Shown one piece after another: positions 18,361 through 26,250 of a stretch of 61,592 nucleotides of DNA. This stretch comes from Candidatus Heimdallarchaeota archaeon (GTDB lineage: Archaea > Asgardarchaeota > Heimdallarchaeia > Hodarchaeales > Hodarchaeaceae), in NCBI GenBank assembly GCA_020353515.1, contig CP070695.1, forward strand, positions 4,128,221 through 4,189,812. The letters are read 5' to 3'. Both the position numbers and the translations under genes were made by a program. Under the pieces are notes generated by a model. The model was given only the letters and a program-made list of their open reading frames with translations, was not told the origin of the DNA and did not search any database. Positions within the stretch are counted from its first letter, which is position 1; each line of letters begins with the position of its first letter.

Positions 18361-18900
18361 TCAAAGCATTATGCTAAAATACACAAATATCCCGATCATT
18401 AGAATCCAAGTTCCTAATATAGTTAGAAACCAAAGCCAGGAGAGTTCATCTCCAATGTTTTCAGAACCAATGTATGATTCCTTAATCACTTTCCTAAACC
18501 ATGCTCCAATTTTAATAGACTGTTCTTTGCTTATAATTAAAATACTTCCTCGATGGGTTATAGGGGAAAAGAGAAAGACAGGATTTCCTCCAGAGACAAT
18601 ATCTTCCATTATGTGGAGAAAAGATCCTAAAGTCAATAAGCTAAAAGCGGGAAATACCCAGCTAATAACAATAAGACCAAATATAAAGAATATTGTGTGA
18701 GATAGTTCACGATGTCCTCGGATAAATCGTTCTCCTCTAAATAGTGCCCAATCAAATATATCAGGAAAAACTGATCCTATACATAATAAAAAAAGACCCA
18801 AAGCATCAATTGATGTATTCCATATAGTCAGACAGATTAAACCAATGCCCAGTGTCCATTCTAGGTGAGCAATTGGTTCCATGGGGTCTTTGGTCTCCAA
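18361..18900 (-). CDS. YdjM-like membrane protein, paralogue 2
   Basis: 179 residues, about five hydrophobic segments. This copy keeps more of the PF04307 pattern: FPDIFDW near 44, GHRELSHTIF near 62 and FLHIMEDIVSGG near 92. These match the family motifs PDxDH, HRGxTHS and HxxxDxxxxGG, whose Asp/His residues probably bind metal at the membrane face. The last helix and tail resemble those of paralogue 1. First gene of the pair; the region upstream (to 19127) is divergent with ABCE1. Other members are linked to membrane lipid or SOS functions, but nothing here decides the role. Confidence 0.7.
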   Translation of the reverse strand: METKDPMEPIAHLEWTLGIGLICLTIWNTSIDALGLFLLCIGSVFPDIFDWALFRGERFIRGHRELSHTIFFIFGLIVISWVFPAFSLLTLGSFLHIMEDIVSGGNPVFLFSPITHRGSILIISKEQSIKIGAWFRKVIKESYIGSENIGDELSWLWFLTILGTWILMIGIFVYFSIML

Positions 18901-19127
18901 GTTTTCTATTATATCTAATTATCGCTGTTAAAACGGGGTATTCTTAATGACAAAGCGAGATCTTTTAAGCTTGTTGAATTATTTCTTAGAGTATTTCGAG
19001 ATTTTCAAAGAAAGAATATTTTCATCCAAATTATAATGGTGTATAAACAACAAGAAAATTCAACTTACACATATTCTAGTGGTCAAACCAAGAAGTATAG
19101 AGAGTCTGTTAAGTAGAGTGGTTTATT

Positions 19128-20909
19128 ATTCGAATAATCAATCTTAATTACGATAAATGTAAGCCTGATCTGTGTGGATATGCCTGTTTAAAATATTGTC
19201 CACTTATTCAAAAAGGGATTAAAAATGTCATTACAATACGTAAAGAAACAGGAAAACCCATCATCAATAATAAAAAATGTCTGATGGCTAAAAAGGGAAC
19301 TTGTGGTATTTGTATAAATAAATGTTTTCCAGGGGCAATTAGTGTCGTTAATCTTCCCAGTACTGAAACTGCAGGAATACAAGTTCACTGTTACGGTGAA
19401 AATGGGTTCCGTTTTTTTGGTGTACCCCAAATTATTTCAGGTAAAGTGATTGGATTACTCGGTGTAAACGGCATTGGTAAGTCTACCTTACTCGAAATCT
19501 TAGCAGGAAAAAAACTCCCAAATGGAGGCAATTTTAACAATCCAAAAAAAGGATTTCAGGATTTTTCTGATCGTTTATCTGTTGCAAGTTTTCGACAATT
19601 TATCTCTGATCACGCTGTTGGTAATCTTTCAGTTGCCTACAAACCTCAAGTGTTTTCTGAGATCTTAACAAGATTAGATTCAGTCCAGGAGATTATCTCC
19701 TCCAGTCAACAAGAGGGTTTGTTTTCAAAAATAGATGTAATTGAAATAATGGAATTGGAACCTATTCTAAATCGTGTTCCATCAGAATTATCTGGAGGGG
19801 AATTACAGCGGTTAGCAATAGGTATTGTACTATTGATGAATGCAGACATCTATCTAATCGATGAACCTTGCACCTTTCTCGATTTTCGTCAACGTATAAA
19901 GGTCGCGAAAATTTTTCATAAAATTGCTAAAGCAGGAAAAGTTGTTTTTATCGCTGAACATGATATTGCTATTCATGATTTCCAAAGTGATGTAATCTAT
20001 ATCTTTTATGGTAAACCACATAAATTTGGTGTCATGTCCCGTCTTGCTTACACCGTGAAAAAAGGGATTAACAATTTTCTGCTAGGAAAATTAAAAGATG
20101 AAAATATTCGGATTCGTGGGAAAGAAATTATTTTCACTCGAGTAGTTAAAGAACGAAAATGGAAAGGCATTCCTGGTATAGACTATCCTTCATTCACTAA
20201 ACAGCTAGGATCTTTTGAATTAACTGCCACTGGAGGAATTCTTCATTTTGGTGGGATTCTTGGCGTTCTAGGAGAGAATGGATTAGGAAAAACAACTTTT
20301 GCACAATATTTGTTTAACACCTTAAAAACTGCTAAAGTTTCCTATAAACCTCAATTTTTGCATCGAAAATTTCAAGGAACAGTACGTGACTTTCTTACTC
20401 GGTATTCAAACACCTATATTGATTCTAAAGATTATAAACTTTATATCCTCAAACCATTCTCAATTTCACATCTTTTAGAAAAACCAATAAGTGCGTTAAG
20501 TGGAGGAGAATTACAGCGATGCTTTTTAGCAGGTAGTCTGGGTAAAAAGGCTGATTTATACATTATTGATGAAGGGAGTGCTTTCTTAGATGTTGAAGAG
20601 CGATTGAATGCCACACGAGTTATTCGTCATATAGTATCTAAGAATAGAGCAGCTTGTATTGCCATAGAACACGATATTCAAATCGCAGAAGCATTAGCTG
20701 ATACAATATTACTTTTCGAAGGCGACCCTGGGTATTCAGGAAAAACTATAGGCCCTCTTTCTAAGAAAGAGGGTTTAAATCGTTTTTTGAGTCGAATTAA
20801 CATTACTTTCAGAAGGGATCCAGAAACAGGCCGAGCACGACTAAATAAACTAGGGAGCCGTTTAGATAGGGAGCAAAGACAAATTGAGGCTTATTATTAT
20901 GATTTGTGA
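19128..20909 (+). CDS. ABCE1 / RNase L inhibitor, ribosome recycling ATPase
   Basis: Splits ribosomes after termination together with aRF1/Pelota. Two FeS clusters at the N-terminus: CKPDLCGYACLKYCP (C11, C16, C20, C24) and CLMAKKGTCGICINKCFP. Then two ATPase domains with Walker A GVNGIGKST and GENGLGKTT, two LSGGELQR signatures, Walker B IYLIDEPC and LYIIDEGS, and H-switches AEHD and IEHD. An ATG at 19284 would cut off the first FeS motif. The homologous start MRIxxxDYDKC aligns with ATT at 19128 (I/M-RIINLNYDKC), and the frame is open back to the stop at 19110. This gives 593 residues, the normal family length. ATT initiation is inferred; a sequencing error is the alternative. Confidence 0.93.
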   Translation: MRIINLNYDKCKPDLCGYACLKYCPLIQKGIKNVITIRKETGKPIINNKKCLMAKKGTCGICINKCFPGAISVVNLPSTETAGIQVHCYGENGFRFFGVPQIISGKVIGLLGVNGIGKSTLLEILAGKKLPNGGNFNNPKKGFQDFSDRLSVASFRQFISDHAVGNLSVAYKPQVFSEILTRLDSVQEIISSSQQEGLFSKIDVIEIMELEPILNRVPSELSGGELQRLAIGIVLLMNADIYLIDEPCTFLDFRQRIKVAKIFHKIAKAGKVVFIAEHDIAIHDFQSDVIYIFYGKPHKFGVMSRLAYTVKKGINNFLLGKLKDENIRIRGKEIIFTRVVKERKWKGIPGIDYPSFTKQLGSFELTATGGILHFGGILGVLGENGLGKTTFAQYLFNTLKTAKVSYKPQFLHRKFQGTVRDFLTRYSNTYIDSKDYKLYILKPFSISHLLEKPISALSGGELQRCFLAGSLGKKADLYIIDEGSAFLDVEERLNATRVIRHIVSKNRAACIAIEHDIQIAEALADTILLFEGDPGYSGKTIGPLSKKEGLNRFLSRINITFRRDPETGRARLNKLGSRLDREQRQIEAYYYDL

Positions 20910-20927
20910 ATGTTTTGAGACAACGTT

Positions 20928-22136
20928 CTAACTAAAGAAAGGAAATAATAAATTAAATAGTTCAACAGGAATAGGTAGGCATAACACAGCTAGAACTATA
21001 GATAATGTGGCAATGATTTTTCGGCTAAGAGTGATTGTAGATAAATCATCTAGTGGTCCTGCATGACCCGTCCTTGAATACATTAAAAGGATTAAAATCG
21101 CGAATAACCAGAGTTCTGGAATTAAGAGTATTATCAATCCAGCACTAAGATAGGTAAGTATTCGATGATTGTTTTCTGAAAATAGACTTCTTGCTACATG
21201 TCCACCATCAAGTTGGCCAATAGGAATGAGGTTTATCCCAGTTAATAATAGACCAATGTAACCAGCAAAAGCCAATGGATGAAGGAAGATCTGCGTATCG
21301 CCTCCCTTATTTGGTATTATGATGTAAGCAAGAGCTTCGAAGAGAATAATACGAAGTCTTGTGTCACTAAAGAGTCTAAAATCCATTGGAGTGAGTGGAT
21401 TGAATAAATTTTCTGGAACCACAGAGGCATCAACAACGAATGAGATCATCAATCCGACAATCGTGAAGAAAATGGAAGCAATAAATCCAAAGATTGGTCC
21501 AGCTAATCCAACATCGAATAAGTCATTTTTGGATTTAATAGGGGTCTTTTGTGAGATAAAAGCTCCAAATGTGCCATAACCAAATGGAAAAGGGAGAAAA
21601 TAGGGCCAACTAGCTTTAACACCATGCATCCTGGAAACAAACATATGACCAAGTTCATGAATCCCAACTATTCCAATTAAACCAATAGCATATAGAAGGC
21701 TTGTCACGATTGGATTAAGATCAGAGAGTGGTTCAATTCTTCTCAACACATCCCAACTCATGAAACCTACAAAGAATACAGATAATACAGTAAGACCGAA
21801 GAGAATAAGCGGAGTAGTAAGTTTTTGTTCTGTTTCTCGCATTCTTTTACTTAGAGGGAAAATATATAGCATTGCTCGTGATTCTTGAGTAGGATGAGGA
21901 CGGAGAAGAGGGATAAAACCATATTCCCTAAGTTCTTGGTTTACTATTTCCATGTTTGAAGTTAAATCACTCCTCCGAATGATTTCATAGGCTGGAATGA
22001 CCTCTATTTGAAGCGGGGTACTGGTTCTCCTATTAGTTTGAGGTAATGGTTTGTAAGAAATAGCTGTAACAGTAAAGTAACTATTGATAACTTCATCAAT
22101 TTTTGAATAGGCCCAGAATCCAATATTGTTAAACAT
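20928..22136 (-). CDS. Site-2-protease-like M50 membrane metallopeptidase
   Basis: 402 residues. An N-terminal cytosolic domain of about 130 residues resembles the EGY/YwhC-type archaeal extension. Membrane helices then carry the zinc motif HELGH (near residue 201) and the second ligand motif LIPIGQLDGGH (near 318), the two hallmarks of intramembrane-cleaving S2P peptidases. No PDZ domain is visible. It would cut a membrane-bound substrate, classically a membrane-tethered regulator. It is convergent with ABCE1 (18 bases between stops) and stands alone. The substrate is unknown. Confidence 0.9.
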   Translation of the reverse strand: MFNNIGFWAYSKIDEVINSYFTVTAISYKPLPQTNRRTSTPLQIEVIPAYEIIRRSDLTSNMEIVNQELREYGFIPLLRPHPTQESRAMLYIFPLSKRMRETEQKLTTPLILFGLTVLSVFFVGFMSWDVLRRIEPLSDLNPIVTSLLYAIGLIGIVGIHELGHMFVSRMHGVKASWPYFLPFPFGYGTFGAFISQKTPIKSKNDLFDVGLAGPIFGFIASIFFTIVGLMISFVVDASVVPENLFNPLTPMDFRLFSDTRLRIILFEALAYIIIPNKGGDTQIFLHPLAFAGYIGLLLTGINLIPIGQLDGGHVARSLFSENNHRILTYLSAGLIILLIPELWLFAILILLMYSRTGHAGPLDDLSTITLSRKIIATLSIVLAVLCLPIPVELFNLLFPFFS

Positions 22137-22334
22137 GTAATTGTCATGTACTTCTCACAAAAGGATGGTTGAAAAATCCTTTGATACGAATACCTTTCCA
22201 CTGTGAAATAACAGGCATTACAATAATCAACATATTTATCTTACTAGATTCAATTAAATATATTCTATGAGAGTAGTAAGAAAAGAAATAAGACCGTCAA
22301 ATCCAATTTTTTAGTAGTGGTAGTAATCTTACAT

Positions 22335-22946
22335 TCATTGGATGGATATTCGGAAATCATTTTGAGGAAAGGATTCAGGGGCAATAATGTCTAACAATTT
22401 TAGAGTATCTTTTAGTTTTAAGCATTTATTGACTTGAATTTTCCAATACTTTTTAATTTTGTAAAAGTCAAGAGGTGATAGTGCTGTTTCTGTGGGGATA
22501 AGTAACATTTTTCCAGCCCGATTAAGAACCATGATGAGTTCCTGATGATTTGTCCAACCTGGTAGGCTGAGATCAACTAGTAAAGCAATGTATCTTACAT
22601 TAGTATGTTGAATTACAGGTTGAATCAGACGGAATAAGATGTCCTGTTTATTACTAAGAATTTTAAAAACACACTGTACTCTATAACAGCTAATTTTAAC
22701 AATTGGAATCTCACGCCAATAAATCTGACTAGAATGATTGGGATGAGGACACATTTCCGAAAGAAAGTCAGTACATATTCGTTTCACCAATCCAATTTTT
22801 AAAATTGCTTCAATTTGGGCATCACGATCAAAAGAGAAGTGAAACGGTTCATTTCTTTCAAAAATTATATGAATCAACTTACAATTCATTCTGAAATTCT
22901 TGGGTTGTTCAGATTTTAAGAGGGTTTTAGATACATTTTCCCGCAA
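22335..22946 (-). CDS. Hypothetical protein downstream of the Rag-GTPase operon
   Basis: Not recognised. 203 residues, basic, mixed alpha/beta, with several Cys/His residues (MCPHPNH near 93, SCYRVQC near 113) but no standard zinc motif. No membrane segment. The pattern YIALLVDLSLPGWTN reads like a Rossmann-type strand and loop. An internal ATG (MNCKL, residue 20) could be the start. It lies on the same strand as the GTPase operon but is separated from it by about 570 bases containing remnants of a GTPase copy and of TnpB, so it may once have been a member of the operon. Confidence 0.5.
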   Translation of the reverse strand: MRENVSKTLLKSEQPKNFRMNCKLIHIIFERNEPFHFSFDRDAQIEAILKIGLVKRICTDFLSEMCPHPNHSSQIYWREIPIVKISCYRVQCVFKILSNKQDILFRLIQPVIQHTNVRYIALLVDLSLPGWTNHQELIMVLNRAGKMLLIPTETALSPLDFYKIKKYWKIQVNKCLKLKDTLKLLDIIAPESFPQNDFRISIQ

Positions 22947-23037
22947 ATTACCAATAGAATTATTGCGATCACATTAGTTTACAGAAAGTTCATTCTCTTC
23001 ACTGTAGTGAAAAGCATCAATTAGGCTTTAAAGGAAT

Positions 23038-23088
23038 TCATGACACTATCATGCTTCCTAACTGTGAATTAAAGGTAAGGACTTTGTC
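23038..23088 (-). pseudogene. 3' remnant of a duplicated Rag-like GTPase gene
   Basis: On the minus strand this reads DKVLTFNSQLGSMIVS followed by TGA. The intact GTPase at 23521-24450 ends NKVLAFSSQLKSMIES followed by TAG. The match covers the whole last helix including the stop position, with base similarity about 75%. Upstream coding sequence is missing, replaced by insertion-element sequence. Confidence 0.75.
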
Positions 23089-23121
23089 GAAATGTTCAAA
23101 GTGCAACCTAACTTCGCCAGA

Positions 23122-23146
23122 AACCCCCTACATTCAATTGGGGGTT
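23122..23146. other. Strong hairpin at edge of insertion remnant
   Basis: AACCCCC-11nt-GGGGGTT, a perfect 7-base stem followed by a T-rich stretch on the plus strand. It could be an IS200/IS605-type subterminal hairpin or a terminator. A shorter ATTGGGGG recurs at 23513 on the other side of the TnpB fragment. Confidence 0.4.
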
Positions 23147-23306
23147 ATTTTGTTTAACAAAAATCGTCTCAAGGATAGTGAGTAAGAGAAGAAAGGAATA
23201 ATTGGAATAAAATGGTGGAAAGGAGAAAAGAATGCAATTTAAGTTGGAAGAAGTGGTTCAGAAGACTTATATTAAGTAATGAACATAAAAATTTCAGGTT
23301 GGTTGT

Positions 23307-23495
23307 ATGGTAACTCTCACACGGAAGTTCACAATCATCCCCACACACCAACAGGAGGAAGTCTTATGGGAATTAGCCGAGACGTGTCGGTTACTGTACA
23401 ACCATGCATTAGCAGAAAGAAAGTATCTCTATGATACCTATAACCATTTTATCACTTATAAAGAGCAAGTGTTTATTCCCTCATCGATATTATGA
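23307..23495 (+). pseudogene. Truncated TnpB (IS200/IS605 OrfB) N-terminal fragment
   Basis: 62 codons from ATG 23307. The residues RKFTIIPTHQQEEVLWELAE and CRLLYNHALAERK match the N-terminal helix-turn-helix region of IS605-type TnpB (normally about 370-450 residues). The RuvC nuclease and zinc parts are absent; the frame runs into non-homologous sequence and stops 25 bases before the 3' end of the neighbouring GTPase gene. It is a different TnpB lineage from the full-length copy at 54975. The fragment marks a past insertion followed by deletion. Confidence 0.7.
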
Positions 23496-23520
23496 AAGAA
23501 CCAATTAAGATTGGGGGAAT

Positions 23521-24450
23521 CTAGGATTCTATCATACTTTTTAACTGCGAGCTGAAGGCAAGAACCTTATTGTAAAGAGAAGGAATTTGTTCATTTTTCT
23601 CTCTAAGAAGATCCTTCGGAAATCCGAAAAACAAAGCAAGGCCACTCTCCATGAATCTAATGATAAATACACGACGATCTGACTCAACTAAAATTGAGGT
23701 AGATTTTTGGTTTTCAGAATCAGCTAACCGTTCTACCACCGCGTCAAAGAAATTTTTCACCTCTGAAAGGGTTATGTGCTCAAACCTAGAAATTTCCTTC
23801 ACTTTTGTTAGAGGGGCACCCTCTTTTGTAAATATCTGAGCCATATCGGCACCATTATGACGGATAAATGTTTCTAAAAGAGGTCTGAGAGTTTTACGCG
23901 CACCACTGGCTTCTGCATAAACGTCTCCCATTGCTCGAAATATTGAGTCATCAAAAACAGAAGTTGAAAAATATTTCATCTTCTGAGTCACCCCAGAGGA
24001 AAGATAATCATTGATTGTTTTTTTAACTTCATCCTTGAGTTTTTTTGGAATAAGGTCCGTTTTATGTTGGAAAATAAAGATTGTAGCTTCTGGACTAAAT
24101 TGACTTAATTTTTTTAATGATAGATCTAAATAATATTTCGCTCTTGATATATCCTTAATTTCAATTGAGTCAACCACAAACACAAGAGATTTGACACCAC
24201 TGAAAATAAATTCTGATAATTCCCCAGTAAACCGATCTAAAAATGCGGTTTGACCTCCTAAATCAAAAATAGTGAGTTCAGTTCCAGCAATGACCTTTTG
24301 CTTTCGTTCATAATCAATAGTGGCATGATAAGGTTCTTCTTTAGACGGAATTTTCCCTTCAGTTACCACTCGTATGATAGTAGATTTTCCTGACTGTGCT
24401 AGCCCTAGAATTAAGATTTTACTAGTTTTCTTTCGTGCTAGATATGACAT
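23521..24450 (-). CDS. Rag/Gtr-like small GTPase with C-terminal roadblock-like domain (second intact copy)
   Basis: 309 residues. The N-terminal GTPase domain has G1 GLAQSGKST (about 16-24), a switch II motif DLGGQ (near 67) and the base-recognition motif HKTD (near 127), where classical Ras proteins have NKxD; HKxD is the Rag/Gtr form. After the Rag-typical TSVFDDSI segment, the last 110 residues form an alpha/beta domain like roadblock/longin domains that bring Rag partners together. No lipid anchor motif. It is the last gene of a four-gene operon, starting 16 bases after the longin-like gene. Likely role: nucleotide-dependent switch in a Rag-type heterodimer, as inferred from family and context. 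Confidence 0.85.
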   Translation of the reverse strand: MSYLARKKTSKILILGLAQSGKSTIIRVVTEGKIPSKEEPYHATIDYERKQKVIAGTELTIFDLGGQTAFLDRFTGELSEFIFSGVKSLVFVVDSIEIKDISRAKYYLDLSLKKLSQFSPEATIFIFQHKTDLIPKKLKDEVKKTINDYLSSGVTQKMKYFSTSVFDDSIFRAMGDVYAEASGARKTLRPLLETFIRHNGADMAQIFTKEGAPLTKVKEISRFEHITLSEVKNFFDAVVERLADSENQKSTSILVESDRRVFIIRFMESGLALFFGFPKDLLREKNEQIPSLYNKVLAFSSQLKSMIES

Positions 24451-24466
24451 TCTTTCAAAACCTCAT

Positions 24467-25264
24467 TTAAACGCCGATTTTTTGGATGGTTCCGATTTTC
24501 TCAAGGATCATTTCACGTTCGATTGGATCTGTTACGTCACGTATTGTAAATTCATTCTTGAAACGATTGGAATTTAGGTTTGAAGCAGTTCGTCCCGCTA
24601 AAAATAAAAGTCGTTGGGGAGCTGAATCATCAAGTTTTATTAGAAGTATTCGTTTAATGACTCCATTGATTAAAATCAATACTGGATGGGAGGTAAGATC
24701 GTCACTAGGTTCTAAAGTGATTAATTCTCCTTCACTGTTGACGGTATGAAACTCTAATCCCCCCCTTTCGGGGATATAATATGGTTTTTCTGTGTAGCTA
24801 GGAATTTCCTCTGTAGCTGAAATTTCTTTAATCCGACTTAAAATTCGTTTCATAATAGTAGGATCAGTTAAGTTATCTTCAATATGAATTGTACGGATTT
24901 CTTCCTTTAACGCCTTTTCAATTATTGTATGTTGAAGAAAAATGCGATCACGATCTTTAGAATCAAATAGCAGCCAAATAGTTGATTCACGGCCATGTAG
25001 GTCAATTCGTACGTCTTCTGTCCGAGTTGGAGCTACTGTAAAAGACATAGCTAAAGCTTCTAAGTTAGGAGAATCTGGAATTGGAATAGATCCATGTAAA
25101 CGATAATGTTGTTTCTCCGCTACTGTTCCTGCTCCCATAGAAAGAATGGTCATCCCAATGACACTTAACTTCACAGTTGTATCTTCTCCAATCGGAGACA
25201 AATTTAAGAGCGGAAATGGACCCATATCAGTCATTGTGGTTACTATTAACCCAGATATCATCAT
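24467..25264 (-). CDS. Longin-like protein of the Rag-GTPase operon
   Basis: 265 residues, no membrane segment. The N-terminal 120 residues show the strand-helix order expected of a longin domain: SGLIVTTMTDMGPFPLLNLSP, KLSVIGMTILSMG, STIWLLFDSKD followed by a long helix. A helical linker and a second alpha/beta part follow, with the pattern PVLILINGVIKRILLIKLDD. Longin and roadblock folds form the eukaryotic scaffolds and GTPase-activating complexes of Rag GTPases. Position between the pseudo-Rag gene and the second Rag gene, with gaps of 28 and 16 bases, makes a partner or regulator role likely. The fold assignment is by eye; no known family name can be given. Confidence 0.65.
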   Translation of the reverse strand: MMISGLIVTTMTDMGPFPLLNLSPIGEDTTVKLSVIGMTILSMGAGTVAEKQHYRLHGSIPIPDSPNLEALAMSFTVAPTRTEDVRIDLHGRESTIWLLFDSKDRDRIFLQHTIIEKALKEEIRTIHIEDNLTDPTIMKRILSRIKEISATEEIPSYTEKPYYIPERGGLEFHTVNSEGELITLEPSDDLTSHPVLILINGVIKRILLIKLDDSAPQRLLFLAGRTASNLNSNRFKNEFTIRDVTDPIEREMILEKIGTIQKIGV

Positions 25265-25292
25265 TTTTGCCTTCTTTGCAAATTTTTCAATA

Positions 25293-26240
25293 TTATCTTA
25301 ACATAGACATGATTTCAGTAGAAATTACAAGACAATCTTGTTCAATAGTGGTATATGCTTCAGCATTGAACTTGAATGCCGATTCTATACCGATGAATAT
25401 CAATTTTATTCCTACATCGACCGATTGAGTTATCATTAAAAAATCTTCAATACGAAGAATATTTGTTTTCGCTTTTGGAGCAAGGTCAAACGCTTCAGAT
25501 TGATCCAGCATTCTAATGATCTGGGGACCAACTTTTTCCTGCCAACTCTGATTCTTTCCTATCGCTAGAAGAATTTTATGAGTGGAAGATAATAAAAATG
25601 CTCCTGCAAAGCCAAAATCATTCATCTTCTCTGTTAGGAATTGACGAATTTTTCTTTGTTTTCCTTGATCTAGACCTAAGAGTGATTCTGGATATTGATT
25701 TTGGTGTTCTTTAATGAAATCAGAGGCTTTATTAATTAATTGTGTAAAGATTAAGTTAGTTAACCTTTGCTCATCTGGTCCTTTAAGTGAAACAATGTAT
25801 GAAGGGATTTCATAAGGGAAGAACTGCCGGAAACGGCTAATAACTTCATTCTTTATTCGATTTCGTTCTGTTTCATTAGTAATTAAGTGTCCCCTATTTA
25901 ATAGAAGAATTACCTGATAATTTTTATTTAAAGATGTGATATCAGCTGTTATTTTTTGGAAGTCGGAAGTAATTTCATCTAACAATTGATATGAAATATC
26001 GTGGATGTAGACTAGCGTATTTATTTTCATTAAAAGTTTTTCACGGATAGGAGGGATTAAATTTGTAATATAATCATTTTCTTCTTTCTTGATACGAGAG
26101 GGGCTTAACCAATCATAATAAATGACATTCTGGAAAATATTCAGATCAGGTTCAGACCTTCCTAGTTTCATGATTTGGTTGAATAGTAGATCTTTTCCAG
26201 AATGTGACATTCCTGAGAATGCAATAAGGTTTTGCCGCAA
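25293..26240 (-). CDS. Degenerate Rag/Gtr-like pseudo-GTPase with C-terminal roadblock-like domain
   Basis: 315 residues from TTG 26240, chosen because GAGGAG stands five bases upstream, right at the stop of the preceding gene; the frame itself is open further up. The P-loop reads GMSHSGKD (residues 10-17): the Mg2+-binding Ser/Thr after the lysine is Asp. The DxxG motif is DWLS, and NKxD is replaced by NRGH. GTP hydrolysis, and perhaps GTP binding, is therefore doubtful. The C-terminal domain (GFAGAFLLSS, DFLMITQSVDVGIKLIFIG) and the last helix (VISTEIMSML) match its neighbours, so it is a paralogue, the likely structural partner of the intact Rag-like GTPases. Confidence 0.8.
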   Translation of the reverse strand: MRQNLIAFSGMSHSGKDLLFNQIMKLGRSEPDLNIFQNVIYYDWLSPSRIKKEENDYITNLIPPIREKLLMKINTLVYIHDISYQLLDEITSDFQKITADITSLNKNYQVILLLNRGHLITNETERNRIKNEVISRFRQFFPYEIPSYIVSLKGPDEQRLTNLIFTQLINKASDFIKEHQNQYPESLLGLDQGKQRKIRQFLTEKMNDFGFAGAFLLSSTHKILLAIGKNQSWQEKVGPQIIRMLDQSEAFDLAPKAKTNILRIEDFLMITQSVDVGIKLIFIGIESAFKFNAEAYTTIEQDCLVISTEIMSMLR

Positions 26241-26250
26241 GATAACTCCT

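Larger units (their letters stand above)
22947..23306. other. Decayed region: GTPase scrap and insertion-element flank
   Basis: No intact gene. It holds the 51-base end of a lost GTPase paralogue (23038-23088), a strong GC hairpin (23122-23146), then AT-rich sequence leading into the TnpB fragment. The homology to the GTPase gene stops near 23090, which is the likely junction with the inserted element. Confidence 0.5.

Noticed and set aside
18302..18700. 132-residue open frame on the plus strand
   Set aside because: Lies antisense over the two YdjM-like genes, whose codon pattern, membrane segments and motifs are clear; no ribosome binding site and unnatural composition.
19284..20909. ABCE1 starting at ATG 19284
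   Set aside because: This start removes the first FeS-cluster cysteine motif that is intact in the same frame upstream and is conserved in the family.
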